This document shows positions 1-8,480 of a stretch of 64,000 bases of DNA, in pieces; the stretch's first letter is position 1; each line of letters starts with the position of its first letter. The stretch is from UBA6398 sp963660485 (GTDB lineage Bacteria; Bacteroidota; Bacteroidia; Bacteroidales; Bacteroidaceae), in contig CAVKYH010000001.1 of assembly GCA_963660485.1 (NCBI GenBank), positions 207,360-271,359 of the forward strand, given 5' to 3'. The notes beneath the pieces were generated by a model, which saw nothing but the letters and a program-made list of their open reading frames with translations, did no database searches and was not told where the DNA came from. Both the position numbers and the translations under genes were made by a program.

Positions 1-531
1 GAAATACGGCACATAAATTTCGGTAGAAGCGGCCCAAATCACCACAACTCTTTCGCAATCGTTTGCTTTCTTGAAATCGCGGATATCCTTGCGTAGATTT
101 TCCACCATTTCTTTGCGGCTTGCGCCTTTCATTATATTATCGCCTTCAATACGTTTTGCATAATTGTGATCGAAAGCCGCTTTCATCGGAACAATCTTTT
201 CCAATTCGTCCTTAACCGGGTTTATATCCCTGTCGCGAAGTACTTCTGCGTTGATAGCCGACTCGTAGGCATTTTCAGGATAGGCATCCCAAGTGCCGAA
301 TACGATATCGTTCAAATTTGCCAAGGAAACAATTTCTCCGTAATGCTTGTATTGTTTGTCTTTGCCGCGTCCAACACGTATTTTATCATACTGTGTCATT
401 GAGCCGATAGCTTTTCCTAAACCTTTGCGTATCATCAATACGCCTGTAATGAATGTTGTGGATACGGCTCCAAGACCTACAACCAAAACACCTAATTTGC
501 CTTTAGCGGGCTTGACTGTTTCTGTTCCCAT
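1..531 (-). CDS. ino1: Inositol-3-phosphate synthase, N-terminal part (runs off the window)
   Basis: Converts glucose 6-phosphate to inositol 3-phosphate in an NAD-dependent reaction in the cytosol, the first step towards inositol lipids in Bacteroidales. About 177 codons are visible from the ATG at 531; the 3' end lies outside the window. The N-terminus reads MGTETVKPAKGK followed by a Rossmann motif VGLGAVSTT near residues 18-26. Further on come GSMTQYDKI and LANLNDIVFG, which I recognise from Bacteroidetes members of this family. The gene is transcribed away from the lolA-trxB group on the same strand after a 116-base gap. I saw no convincing TAnnTTTG promoter in that gap. The family call is by recalled similarity. 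Confidence 0.88.
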   Translation of the reverse strand, partial: MGTETVKPAKGKLGVLVVGLGAVSTTFITGVLMIRKGLGKAIGSMTQYDKIRVGRGKDKQYKHYGEIVSLANLNDIVFGTWDAYPENAYESAINAEVLRDRDINPVKDELEKIVPMKAAFDHNYAKRIEGDNIMKGASRKEMVENLRKDIRDFKKANDCERVVVIWAASTEIYVPYF

Positions 532-647
532 ATTAAGAGGATTATTTCAATTGTTTATTTTCAAGAAAGGATAATTGGGTAATCAAATAATTATTTCAGA
601 GATTTCCCCCCAAATCCTTATTCTTCTTTGTCGAAGTGTCTGTAACG

Positions 648-1247
648 TTATTTCTTTTTGAATTCAAGTCCCACTTTCATACCTTTATAGTTTTTTGAAA
701 GTTGTGAAAGTATTGACAATGTTGAATTTTGACTTTGATCTGCTACCTTGCTGCTAATCATCTGAGCCAGCGACAAAATTTTGTCTGCATCGCAAGTAAG
801 TTTCAATGTACTTCCTACGGAGGCATTTGTTGTTATCGTTTTGCCGGAATATGTAGACGGTTTAATTGTTAGCTTTTCGTCTTTGTACGCATACGTACCT
901 TGTGTGGTGTGAGTGGAGTATGCGCAAGAGTATGTGCTGTCTTTACCGAATGTAAACGACAGTTTGTTGGGAGCAATCCCGTATTTGTTCAAAGCATTGT
1001 TGATAGTTTTTTCAAGTTTGGCAGATGTCAGTTTTCCGCCAGCCTGTGCCAATATGTTGTCAGAGGTAAATTCGATATCGGCACCTGAATACACCCACGT
1101 TCCTTCTAAGCTACCGGAACTGCTGCCTGTTATGCTGGAAATTGCGGATTTTACTTTTGAAAAGATGCTGGAGAGATCTTGTGCCGAAGCGGTGTTTACG
1201 CTTCCAATGGCAAACAATGCCACGATAAGAGTTATTTTCAATTTCAT
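648..1247 (-). CDS. DUF4923 family secreted protein
   Basis: A 199-residue protein of unknown function. Residues 1-22 form a signal peptide (hydrophobic core, then TASAQ), so it is probably periplasmic or outer-membrane associated. The mature part starts with an Ala/Ser-rich helix (SSIFSKVKSAISS), followed by a lipocalin-like pattern: LEGTWVYSGADIEF, then KLSFTFGKDSTYSCAY and a TTQGTYAYKDEKLTI strand. That pattern is what I associate with DUF4923. It lies 11 bases downstream of trxB on the same strand, so it is probably the last gene of a lolA-trxB-DUF4923 transcript. The function is not known, and the link to thioredoxin reductase is positional only. Confidence 0.75.
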   Translation of the reverse strand: MKLKITLIVALFAIGSVNTASAQDLSSIFSKVKSAISSITGSSSGSLEGTWVYSGADIEFTSDNILAQAGGKLTSAKLEKTINNALNKYGIAPNKLSFTFGKDSTYSCAYSTHTTQGTYAYKDEKLTIKPSTYSGKTITTNASVGSTLKLTCDADKILSLAQMISSKVADQSQNSTLSILSQLSKNYKGMKVGLEFKKK

Positions 1248-1258
1248 GATTATGAGTA

Positions 1259-2194
1259 CTATTTTGTTTTCAAATATTTTTCAGCGTCCAAAGCAGCCCT
1301 GCAACCGGAAGCTGCTGCGGTTATGGCTTGACGATAATGCGGATCGGCCACGTCTCCTGCTGCAAAAACTCCGGGATGTCCGGTTTGCGACGTACCGTTT
1401 ATGGTTTTAATGTATCCGTTGTCGTCAAGTTCCACCCATTTTGCAAACTTTTCGCTGTTGGGCTTATGACCTATTGCAAGGAAAAATCCGTCTATCGGCA
1501 ATTCAAAGTGTTTTTCTTCTTCGGTCCCGACATTGCTTACAAGACGAACGCCTTCCACTTTGTTTTCTCCGAACAATCCTTCGGTATTGGTGTTGTATAG
1601 GATTTCTATTTTCTCGTTTTCAAAAACTTCTTGCTGCATTATTTTCGAGGCGCGCAGATATGGTTTGCGCACTATGAGATATACTTTGCTTGCAAGGTTG
1701 CTGAGATATGATGCTTCTTCGCATGCGGAATCTCCGCCGCCTACAACAGCCACCACTTTCTTGCGGAAGAAGAAACCGTCGCAGGTTGCGCATGCGCTTA
1801 CGCCTTTGCCGGAGTATTTCTTCTCGTCGTCGAGTCCCAAATATTTGGCTGTTGCGCCAGTGGCTATGACAACAGTCTCGGTATATACGTCGCTGTTGTC
1901 GTCAAGAGTGATTTTCATCGGTTTTACATCGAAATCTACCGAAACCACAGAACTTCCTATTATTTTTGTACCGAATTTCTCTGCTTGCTTGCGCATATTG
2001 TCCATCAACTCAAAGCCTTCTATTCCGTCGGGGAAGCCTGGGAAATTTTCGATGGTTGAAGTTTGGGTCAACTGCCCGCCGCTTGTCATTCCTTCTACAA
2101 GTACAGGATTCATTCCTGCGCGTGCCGCGTAAATTGCAGCGGTATAGCCGGCAGGACCGGAGCCTATGATAAGACACTTGTATGTGTTGTCCAT
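1259..2194 (-). CDS. trxB: Thioredoxin-disulfide reductase
   Basis: NADPH-dependent flavoenzyme that reduces thioredoxin in the cytosol. The 311 residues match the usual family length. The FAD-binding motif GSGPAG is at residues 11-16, the redox-active CATC at about 135-138, the NADPH motif GGGDSACEEA follows, and the C-terminal FAD motif is GVFAAGDVAD. No thioredoxin domain is fused to it. The start is 8 bases after the stop of the lolA-like gene, so the two are very likely co-transcribed. All residues expected for an active enzyme are present. Confidence 0.96.
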   Translation of the reverse strand: MDNTYKCLIIGSGPAGYTAAIYAARAGMNPVLVEGMTSGGQLTQTSTIENFPGFPDGIEGFELMDNMRKQAEKFGTKIIGSSVVSVDFDVKPMKITLDDNSDVYTETVVIATGATAKYLGLDDEKKYSGKGVSACATCDGFFFRKKVVAVVGGGDSACEEASYLSNLASKVYLIVRKPYLRASKIMQQEVFENEKIEILYNTNTEGLFGENKVEGVRLVSNVGTEEEKHFELPIDGFFLAIGHKPNSEKFAKWVELDDNGYIKTINGTSQTGHPGVFAAGDVADPHYRQAITAAASGCRAALDAEKYLKTK

Positions 2195-2202
2195 TTGTTT
2201 TG

Positions 2203-2859
2203 CTATCTTAAATCTATTACGTCGGCATTTGGAAAATCCTTTGCATTGAAGCGAAAGGTTTCCGAGTCGAACTTTTGTTTTTTATTTACTTCGTAAATTG
2301 AGATTCTTGTCCAATCTGTTCCGTTGCTACTCATTCTTATGCAAATTGGCAGCATGGTGTTTTTGTCTATGGTGAGGTAAACATACCGCAAGGTTTTCTT
2401 TGTGTTTGAAACAAGGCGCACGTCGTAGCAGTTTTTTCCGCGTACGTTTGCATCGGTCATCGTAGCATTGTATCCTTGCTTATACAAATATATAAATGAG
2501 TAGGGATTGATGCGTGCTGCTTCTGCTTTCGACGGGGTAGATATGTTGACTTCGGCAGTTGAAGTGTTGTACGACCATTGGGTTTTGCCGTCATACCATA
2601 TTTTCGTGGCCCCGCCGTCAATATACAGCTTGTTGCCGCTCACGCAAGCCATGCCTTTGTTGGAACCTTGCTCCTGCTTATGCGAAAATTGCGTGGCAAC
2701 AAAAGTGGCTTTGATATTCCCACACTTTTTTATGGTCGAAGCGCAATTGTCAAGCACCTTCATCGTTTGCGCATTAGTTTGTCCCGATACGGGAACAAGA
2801 AACAACATGCAGCAAATGCTTGTGCAGATATGTTTGAACATTCTCTTTATCTTATTCAT
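2203..2859 (-). CDS. lolA: LolA-like outer-membrane lipoprotein carrier protein
   Basis: Probable periplasmic chaperone that moves lipoproteins from the inner to the outer membrane. The 218-residue protein has a signal peptide (hydrophobic stretch up to about VPVSGQTNA). The mature half-barrel pattern follows: GNIKATFVATQFSH, GKLYIDGGATKIWYDGKTQW and TPSKAEAARINPYSF. The KIWYDGKTQWSYN segment is typical of Bacteroidetes LolA-like proteins. A -7 box (TAAATTTG, 2871-2878) lies 12 bases upstream of the ATG. It heads a likely operon with trxB and the DUF4923 gene. In many Bacteroidetes lolA follows ftsK, but here an intergenic repeat and a small lipoprotein gene precede it. Confidence 0.82.
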   Translation of the reverse strand: MNKIKRMFKHICTSICCMLFLVPVSGQTNAQTMKVLDNCASTIKKCGNIKATFVATQFSHKQEQGSNKGMACVSGNKLYIDGGATKIWYDGKTQWSYNTSTAEVNISTPSKAEAARINPYSFIYLYKQGYNATMTDANVRGKNCYDVRLVSNTKKTLRYVYLTIDKNTMLPICIRMSSNGTDWTRISIYEVNKKQKFDSETFRFNAKDFPNADVIDLR

Positions 2860-2870
2860 TCTTTACAATG

Positions 2871-2878
2871 CAAATTTA
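2871..2878 (-). promoter_or_regulatory. Predicted promoter -7 box for lolA-trxB-DUF4923
   Basis: On the minus strand the sequence reads TAAATTTGC, matching the Bacteroidetes -7 consensus TAnnTTTG. It is 12 bases before the lolA-like ATG. I could not fix a clear -33 TTTG at the usual 19-21 base distance. Confidence 0.6.
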
Positions 2879-2957
2879 CAAATTTCTTTTTATCGGATAT
2901 AGGTGTTTGCAGAAACCAAAATCTAATTAGAATTAAAAAGATTTGATATTGCTTGAA

Positions 2958-3042
2958 CGATGTCTGATATGATTAAAAACGATGTCTGATATTATTTAAA
3001 CAATGTCAGACATAATTTGAATAATGTCTGATATCGTTTTTA
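2958..3042. repeat. Mosaic intergenic repeat, copy 1 (GTCTGA-type modules only)
   Basis: Four half-sites of the type ATGTCTGATAT or ATGTCAGACAT follow one another at roughly 20-24 base spacing, separated by AT-rich linkers (GATTAAAAAC, TATTTAAAC, AATTTGAATA). Three read in one orientation and one in the other, so hairpins can form. The block ends in CGTTTTTACGACAT, resembling the T-rich tail of other copies. It lies between the lolA-like gene and a small lipoprotein gene and lacks the GATGCGTCGG module. Confidence 0.75.
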
Positions 3043-3091
3043 CGACATACCGCAAAATTAAAACGCTAATCTGTAGGCTTTTTGTAGACGC

Positions 3092-3511
3092 CTATTTATG
3101 CTTTTTGAAATTAGCCTTGTCGTGGTTCAACTTCTTGGTATAGAACTTTATTTTCTGTTCGGCTTCTTCCTTTGCAAACTGCAGGGAATCAGTAAACCCA
3201 ACTTTTGCCGTCGCCAACTCACCTATGACATTCTGCAAGTCTTTTTGCGCGCTTGCAATCTCTATGGAATCGAGAAGCAGTATACCTTCTTCGCGCGCAT
3301 TGAAAGCCAAAGGGTAATTGTTTCTCAAAGTGTCGATCATAGTGCGTGCCTTGTCATAATTTCCGGTGGAGAGCAATTGCCTTGCCTGGGAAATGCACTC
3401 ATAGCCTCCGCTTTCGTCCTTGTTGTTGCCGTTGCAGGAACAAACCGTTCCCAGCCCAACGGCGCAGATAGCCATACCCGTTAGCGTATTCAAAATATTG
3501 TTTTTTCTCAT
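3092..3511 (-). CDS. Small lipoprotein with a coiled-coil C-terminus, function unknown
   Basis: A 139-residue protein with a lipoprotein signal (AVGLGTVCSC, lipid-attachment Cys at about residue 25-26), so it is probably membrane anchored. After a short polar linker (NGNNKDESGG) comes a helical repeat-like segment, ISQARQLLSTGNYDKARTM, that resembles one TPR-type helix pair. A charged helix rich in Lys and Glu forms the C-terminal half and may be a coiled coil. I do not recognise a named family. It is divergent from cca, with about 60 bases to the cca promoter region. The function is not assignable from sequence. Confidence 0.72.
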   Translation of the reverse strand: MRKNNILNTLTGMAICAVGLGTVCSCNGNNKDESGGYECISQARQLLSTGNYDKARTMIDTLRNNYPLAFNAREEGILLLDSIEIASAQKDLQNVIGELATAKVGFTDSLQFAKEEAEQKIKFYTKKLNHDKANFKKHK

Positions 3512-3571
3512 TATATATATTATGCTGTTTGGTTGCGGTGGTAAAAATACGCTATTTAATTTGATTTTTAT

Positions 3572-3579
3572 TACTTTTG
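3572..3579 (+). promoter_or_regulatory. Predicted promoter -7 box for cca
   Basis: TACTTTTGC matches TAnnTTTG, 21 bases before the ATG at 3601. It decides the start: the in-frame TTG at 3577 lies inside the promoter element and cannot be the initiation codon. Confidence 0.7.
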
Positions 3580-3600
3580 CGCGTTAAAACTGAAATTTTG

Positions 3601-5040
3601 ATGTTGGAATTAACTCCGGAACAATTAATAGAGCGTATAGACAAACCATTATTCCATAAAATATCCGAAGTTGCTGACAATTTGGGAGTGGAATGCTATG
3701 TTATCGGGGGATACGTAAGAGATCTGTTTCTCGACCGTCCGTCGTGCGACATAGACGTTGTTGTAGTGGGAAGCGGCATTGATGTAGCCGAAGCCTATTG
3801 CAAATCCTTGGGCAAAGGCGCACACTTGTCGGTATTTCGCCGTTTTGGCACAGCACAAGTGAAATACCACGGGCATGAAATAGAGTTCGTGGGAGCACGC
3901 TCGGAAAGCTACAATAGCGATTCGCGAAAACCAATCGTGGAAACGGGCACACTTGAAGACGACCAATGCCGCCGAGATTTCACTATAAACATATTGGCAT
4001 TGTGCCTAAACAGTAAAAGGTTTGGTGAATTGGTAGATCCATTTGACGGACTGCTCGACATGCGCGACAAAATCATAAGAACACCGCTTGACCCCGATAT
4101 AACATTCTCAGACGATCCGCTTAGAATGATGCGCTGCGTAAGATTTGCCACACAACTGGGTTTTTATATATGCGATGAAACGTTTGAAGCCCTTGAACGC
4201 AACGCCGAAAGGATAAAAATCGTGAGTAGCGAGCGTATTGTCGACGAATTGAACAAGATAATTCTATCGCCCACGCCTTCACGCGGATTCGTAGACTTGC
4301 AAAGATCTGGATTGTTGCAGTATATTTTGCCTGAAGTATCAGCACTCGACATACAGGAAACCCGAGGAAGATTCTCGCATAAGAACAACTTTTATCACAC
4401 GCTTGAAGTTCTCGACAATGTATCCGCCCACAGCGACAAACTGTGGCTGCGCTGGGCTGCGTTGCTCCATGATATCGGAAAGACCGCCACAAAACGTTGG
4501 GATCCCGTAGGAGGGTGGACTTTCAAGAATCATAATGTGGTGGGAGCAAAACAGATTAAGGGAATATTCCGCCGCATAAAATTCCCGATGGACGAGAGAA
4601 TGAAATACGTACAAAAGCTTGTGGACCTTCACATGCGCCCTATTTCTATCGCCGATGACGAAGTTACCGACAGCGCTGTGCGACGTCTTTTGTTTGATGC
4701 CGGAGACGACATAGAAGATCTCATGACTCTTTGCGAAGCCGACATAACAAGTCGCAATCGGGTGAGAAAACAAACTTTCCTCGACAATTTCAAACTCGTA
4801 AGAGTGAGACTCAAGGAAATTGAAGAGCGCGACAGAATACGCAACTTCCAACCTCCTGTCGACGGCGTGGAGATTATGGAAACTTTCGGGCTAAAACCGT
4901 GTCGCGAAGTGGGAACTCTTAAAGCCGAGATAAAGGATGCTGTGCTCGACGGCAAGGTTGCAAACGAACACGATGCCGTTTTCGACTATATGTTGAGGAT
5001 TGCCGAAAAAATGGGACTGACACCTGTTAAAAATATATAG
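3601..5040 (+). CDS. cca: CCA tRNA nucleotidyltransferase with HD domain
   Basis: Adds or repairs the 3' CCA end of tRNAs. The start at the ATG 3601 (479 residues) is chosen because a TTG 24 bases upstream overlaps the -7 promoter box. The N-terminal nucleotidyltransferase head has GGYVRDLFL followed by the catalytic SCDIDVVVVG (Asp-x-Asp). The RRDFTIN and PLRMMRCVRFA motifs of class II CCA enzymes follow. A C-terminal HD phosphohydrolase domain carries LLHDIGKTATK near residue 289. Both tRNAs in this window lack an encoded CCA (their acceptor ends read ACT and CAA), so the enzyme would be essential for them. A two-base gap separates it from the DUF5103 gene. Confidence 0.95.
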   Translation: MLELTPEQLIERIDKPLFHKISEVADNLGVECYVIGGYVRDLFLDRPSCDIDVVVVGSGIDVAEAYCKSLGKGAHLSVFRRFGTAQVKYHGHEIEFVGARSESYNSDSRKPIVETGTLEDDQCRRDFTINILALCLNSKRFGELVDPFDGLLDMRDKIIRTPLDPDITFSDDPLRMMRCVRFATQLGFYICDETFEALERNAERIKIVSSERIVDELNKIILSPTPSRGFVDLQRSGLLQYILPEVSALDIQETRGRFSHKNNFYHTLEVLDNVSAHSDKLWLRWAALLHDIGKTATKRWDPVGGWTFKNHNVVGAKQIKGIFRRIKFPMDERMKYVQKLVDLHMRPISIADDEVTDSAVRRLLFDAGDDIEDLMTLCEADITSRNRVRKQTFLDNFKLVRVRLKEIEERDRIRNFQPPVDGVEIMETFGLKPCREVGTLKAEIKDAVLDGKVANEHDAVFDYMLRIAEKMGLTPVKNI

Positions 5041-5042
5041 CT

Positions 5043-6296
5043 ATGTGTAGATTGATGTTGTTTCCGTTGCTTTTGCTTGCAACAAATATTTTTGCCCAGC
5101 AGAACCGTTCTTATTCCGAGCGCATTCGAACAGTAGAAAGTGTGGTTAACGGCGATAGGCAAAACCCTCCCGTTATAAATTTGAACGGACAGGAGACGGT
5201 TACAATATCTTTTGACGACATGACTCACGATTATGTGAGATACGTTTACAAACTTGAGCATTGCGATCACGATTGGAAAATCTCCGACGGAGTATTCGAA
5301 AGCGACTATATGACCGGGACGAATTTAGACCGTCCGATAGAAAATTACACCCTAAGCATGAATACTTCCAACCTCTACACTCACTACGAACTTAAATTCC
5401 CTAATTCGTATGTTAAACCTATTGTGTCGGGAAATTACAAGGTTAGCATTTACGACGAAGAGGACATGGAAAATCCGGTTGCCGAGGCATTTTTTTCTGT
5501 ATCGGAAAACAAATTCGGAGTAGGGGCTTCGGCTTCTTCAAACACCGATATCGACAGCAACAAGTCGCACCAGCAATTGGAACTGAGTGTGAATTTTTCA
5601 AACGTGGAGCTTCGTGATCCTTCGCGTGAGGTATTTGTGAAAATTCTTCAGAACAAACGTTACGACAATGCGGTTTCCAATCCAGAGCCTACCTATATAA
5701 GCGACAAGGAAATGAGATGGCAGCATTGCCGTGATTTGATTTTTCCGGCGGGCAACGAGTTTCGTAAGTTCGAGATACTGAACATACACCAACCTACATT
5801 GGGAGTGGACAAAATGCGATGGTTTGCGCCATATTACCATGCGTTCCTATATCCGGGAAAACAGTTCACGAATTACATATATAGCCAGGAAATCAACGGC
5901 TCATACGTTGTGAGAAACGAGGACAACGATAACAATGACACTCAGAGCGAATATGTGATCGTTCATTTTGCTTTGCAGGCCGACGAGATGCGTGATGACG
6001 GCAGTTTCTACGTTTGCGGACAATGGAATGCCTATAATTTTTTGCCCGAGAACCGAATGAAATACGATTCGGAGAGCAATGTTTACGAAGCTGCCATATT
6101 GATGAAGCAAGGCTACTACAACTACGCTTATATATTTGTGCCCGACGGAAAACGTGTAGGGTCTATGGCGGAAAGCGAAGGCGATTTCTTTCAGACGGAA
6201 AACGAATACACGGTTTTTGTATACGCCCGTTTACAAGGGGAAAGGTATGACAGACTGATGGGATACCGCGATTTCAGATTTGTGCCCAATAAGTAA
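5043..6296 (+). CDS. DUF5103 domain secreted protein
   Basis: A 417-residue protein with a short signal peptide ending near NIFAQ. The pattern VNGDRQNPPVINLN, then FDDMTHDYVRYVYKLEHCDHDW, is typical of DUF5103 proteins of Bacteroidetes. The second half holds a carbohydrate-binding or Ig-like segment (GQWNAYNFLPENRMKYD). The function is unknown; I would place it in the periplasm or on the outer face. It starts two bases after the cca stop, and its 3' end lies 10 bases before the proposed start of the next gene, so the three are probably one transcript. Confidence 0.85.
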   Translation: MCRLMLFPLLLLATNIFAQQNRSYSERIRTVESVVNGDRQNPPVINLNGQETVTISFDDMTHDYVRYVYKLEHCDHDWKISDGVFESDYMTGTNLDRPIENYTLSMNTSNLYTHYELKFPNSYVKPIVSGNYKVSIYDEEDMENPVAEAFFSVSENKFGVGASASSNTDIDSNKSHQQLELSVNFSNVELRDPSREVFVKILQNKRYDNAVSNPEPTYISDKEMRWQHCRDLIFPAGNEFRKFEILNIHQPTLGVDKMRWFAPYYHAFLYPGKQFTNYIYSQEINGSYVVRNEDNDNNDTQSEYVIVHFALQADEMRDDGSFYVCGQWNAYNFLPENRMKYDSESNVYEAAILMKQGYYNYAYIFVPDGKRVGSMAESEGDFFQTENEYTVFVYARLQGERYDRLMGYRDFRFVPNK

Positions 6297-6306
6297 ATCT
6301 CTCGAA

Positions 6307-6924
6307 ATGGAAATGCCTACATTTGCCCAAATACTTGATTTTATAGGTACGTTTGCCTTTGCAATATCCGGCATACGCCTTGCGTCGGCAAGGAAATTCG
6401 ATATTTTCGGAGCGTTTGTAGTGGGACTTACCACGGCAGTAGGCGGCGGAACATTGCGCGATTTGTTGCTAGGTCAGACTCCTTTTTGGATGAGCAACGC
6501 AATATATATAATATGTACGGCATTGGCGGTTGTGTGGGTGGCTATATTCGGAAAACATCTCATTCGGCAGAACAATACATGGTTTTTGTTCGACACGATA
6601 GGGCTTGCCGTTTTTACGGTAACGGGTATCGAGAAAACTCTCACGCTTGGTTTCCCTTGGTGGACGGCTATCGTTATGGGAACAATGACCGGCGCGGCCG
6701 GGGGAATCTTCCGCGATGTGTTTATCAACGTGGAGCCGTTGATATTCCGCAAGGAAATTTACGCATCGGCGTGTTTGATAGGCGGGGGTATCTATATGTT
6801 GTGCGGCTTGATAGGAATGGACAATGTGGTATCGGGCATTGTTTGCAGCATAACGGTCATTGCTGTGCGTTTGCTTGCCGTAAAGTTCAATATATCCCTT
6901 CCGCGTCTTCGGGGAGAGGAATGA
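6307..6924 (+). CDS. TRIC / UPF0126 family membrane channel-like protein
   Basis: A 205-residue inner-membrane protein with about seven hydrophobic helices. It shows the internal duplication of the family: GAFVVGLTTAVGGGTLRDLL in the first half and GTMTGAAGGIFRDV in the second. Family members form trimeric cation-permeable channels, but the physiological role in bacteria is unsettled. The ATG at 6307 is preferred over an upstream in-frame TGC-containing extension that would begin inside the DUF5103 gene. A second in-frame ATG lies at 6313. It is the last gene of the cca-DUF5103 group. About 200 bases without a gene follow, holding the promoter of the next gene. Confidence 0.88.
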   Translation: MEMPTFAQILDFIGTFAFAISGIRLASARKFDIFGAFVVGLTTAVGGGTLRDLLLGQTPFWMSNAIYIICTALAVVWVAIFGKHLIRQNNTWFLFDTIGLAVFTVTGIEKTLTLGFPWWTAIVMGTMTGAAGGIFRDVFINVEPLIFRKEIYASACLIGGGIYMLCGLIGMDNVVSGIVCSITVIAVRLLAVKFNISLPRLRGEE

Positions 6925-7063
6925 GAAACTTCTGTATCAGTTTGTTTTACAAATCGGAATAGTTTGAAAGAGATTTGCTATTTTAATTTGTCAAATAAAA
7001 GTAGAGTAGGGCGTTATTCCATAGATTTTTCTTGGGTATCAAAGTTTTATATGCGTAAAAACA

Positions 7064-7071
7064 TAACTTTG
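7064..7071 (+). promoter_or_regulatory. Predicted promoter -7 box for the winged-helix gene
   Basis: TAACTTTGC matches TAnnTTTG, 56 bases before the ATG at 7128. The leader contains a possible weak hairpin (GAGAC at about 7086 with GTCTC at about 7109). Confidence 0.6.
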
Positions 7072-7127
7072 CATCGAATTAACATGAGACAAGGTTTTTA
7101 AGCCACCGTCTCGAAAACTAAAAAATT

Positions 7128-7328
7128 ATGCTACAAGAAAAAGCCGGAGAAACAGCAGGAAAGATTTGGACTGTATTGAACGCCGAAGGTACGCTTACAA
7201 TGAAACAAATCAAGAAATTGGCAAAAATCAACGAGAAAGACTTTTTCCTCGGATTAGGTTGGCTGCTTCGTGAAGACAAATTGAACATCGACGAAGAAGC
7301 TTCGGATACAACCTACGCCCTCAAGTAA
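7128..7328 (+). CDS. Small winged helix-turn-helix protein (DUF2582-like)
   Basis: A 66-residue protein covering a single winged-helix fold: AGKIWTVLNAEGTLTMKQIK, then KDFFLGLGWLLREDK and a short wing (NIDEEASDTTYAL). It matches the small DUF2582-type proteins found across Bacteroidetes, some of which appear to bind DNA, though the targets are not known. It stands alone, with its own promoter and a strong hairpin terminator 30 bases after the stop. Its short length is normal for the family, not a truncation. Confidence 0.85.
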   Translation: MLQEKAGETAGKIWTVLNAEGTLTMKQIKKLAKINEKDFFLGLGWLLREDKLNIDEEASDTTYALK

Positions 7329-7358
7329 AAAACGGAGCGTAAGAACAACGAATTAAAG

Positions 7359-7387
7359 TCTCCTGAAATATTCCAGGAGGCTTTTTT
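7359..7387 (+). terminator. Rho-independent terminator after the winged-helix gene
   Basis: CTCCTG and CAGGAG pair around an 8-base loop and are followed by GCTTTTTTATT. Confidence 0.85.
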
Positions 7388-7403
7388 ATTACTGAAAACA
7401 ACC

Positions 7404-8141
7404 ATGAAGAAAATAAACTTATTGATTTTCGCTGCGCTGTTTATAGTGCAAATCACAACGGCACAAGTGAAAGTGGCAATATTCGGCGGCTCTGTGGCAC
7501 AATTTTTCAAAGACAAGGGGGCGCAAAAGCAACTTGAAAAATCTATGCCGCGATACAAGATTACCAATTTCGGCAAAGCGGGAGACGGTTTCTGCAAACA
7601 GACTAAAATAGAGAATGGCAAGGCTGTTTTGGGCGGAATTCCTTTGATGGTTTCCAATCAATGCGGCGACGACAAAAAGCCTTATGATATCTACATACTT
7701 TGGTGCTCCACCAATGACATTTGGGGAAATCCCGTTGGCAAATCTTCCGACTACACTATTGAAGACGGTTATGACGAGAACAAACTTCTGACCCAATGCG
7801 GCGGTTTGAATTATTGCATCGAGACCATACAGAAACATGCGCCTGCCGCAAAAATCCTCGTGTTTGCCTCGCTCAAAAGTTTCGGAAGCCCCTACGGCTA
7901 CAGCAAAACGGGAGAAACTCGCTATAATCCGCCGCGCAGAATGTGGAACTACATTGAAGGACAAATGGAATGCGCAAACCGTTTTTCCGTTCCGCTATTG
8001 AATCTGTGGACCGACAGCGGAATAAACGAACTTAACTACCAACAGTTGTGCCCCGACGGCATTCACCCCACCAAAGACGGCTATCTGCTTCTATGCCCTC
8101 TGTTCAAGAATTTTATAGAAGCCCACAGCGGAAAATTATGA
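7404..8141 (+). CDS. Secreted SGNH/GDSL-like hydrolase
   Basis: Probable esterase or deacetylase of the SGNH fold, exported by a signal peptide (residues 1-20, ending TTAQ). Block I reads IFGGSVAQFF with the nucleophile Ser at residue 30 (GGS instead of GDS). Block II is NFGKAGDGF, block III is WCSTNDIW near residue 102, and block V is CPDGIHPTKDGY, supplying Asp and His near residues 214-217. All four catalytic blocks are present, so the enzyme is probably active on an extracellular ester such as a polysaccharide acetyl group. The substrate cannot be read from sequence. It is a single gene between a terminator and an intergenic repeat. Confidence 0.82.
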   Translation: MKKINLLIFAALFIVQITTAQVKVAIFGGSVAQFFKDKGAQKQLEKSMPRYKITNFGKAGDGFCKQTKIENGKAVLGGIPLMVSNQCGDDKKPYDIYILWCSTNDIWGNPVGKSSDYTIEDGYDENKLLTQCGGLNYCIETIQKHAPAAKILVFASLKSFGSPYGYSKTGETRYNPPRRMWNYIEGQMECANRFSVPLLNLWTDSGINELNYQQLCPDGIHPTKDGYLLLCPLFKNFIEAHSGKL

Positions 8142-8220
8142 TAACATTCCAAAGCACAGAAAGAGGGTAGAGGAACATCATAAAAGAGCTTGAAAAAAGC
8201 CACTTGATTGTAGAAAAAAC

Positions 8221-8303
8221 TATGTCTGATGTCGTTTAAAACGAGGTCAGACCTAATTTAAATTCCGACGCATCTAATTTAAATTAGATGCGTCGGAGTT
8301 TTT
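8221..8303. repeat. Mosaic intergenic repeat, copy 2
   Basis: A GTCTGATGTCG module and an inverted GGTCAGACC module are followed by TAATTTAAAT and then a perfect 34-base palindrome (8264-8297) with arms TCCGACGCATCTAATTT / AAATTAGATGCGTCGGA, ending in GTTTTTTG. It has the form of a strong bidirectional hairpin terminator. It lies between the SGNH hydrolase gene and rel; the rest of the 8142-8450 gap shows no gene. Confidence 0.85.
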
Positions 8304-8450
8304 TGCACATCAAATGTGCTTTTCTACCCATTTGTAATATCCGTTTTAGTGTTGCGATATAATTCTGCGGCATGCTGCATTTTTTCAGGAACAATAGGCC
8401 TCGCAACGCTTCTTTGAAGAAAGACAAACCGCAGGTTACACAAAAATCAG

Positions 8451-8458
8451 TATATTTG
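8451..8458 (+). promoter_or_regulatory. Predicted promoter -7 box for rel
   Basis: TATATTTGC matches TAnnTTTG, 22 bases before the ATG at 8481. An in-frame TTG at 8472 would be at or next to the transcription start and is therefore less likely to be used. Confidence 0.65.
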
Positions 8459-8480
8459 CTATAAAGAAATTTTGAGAACC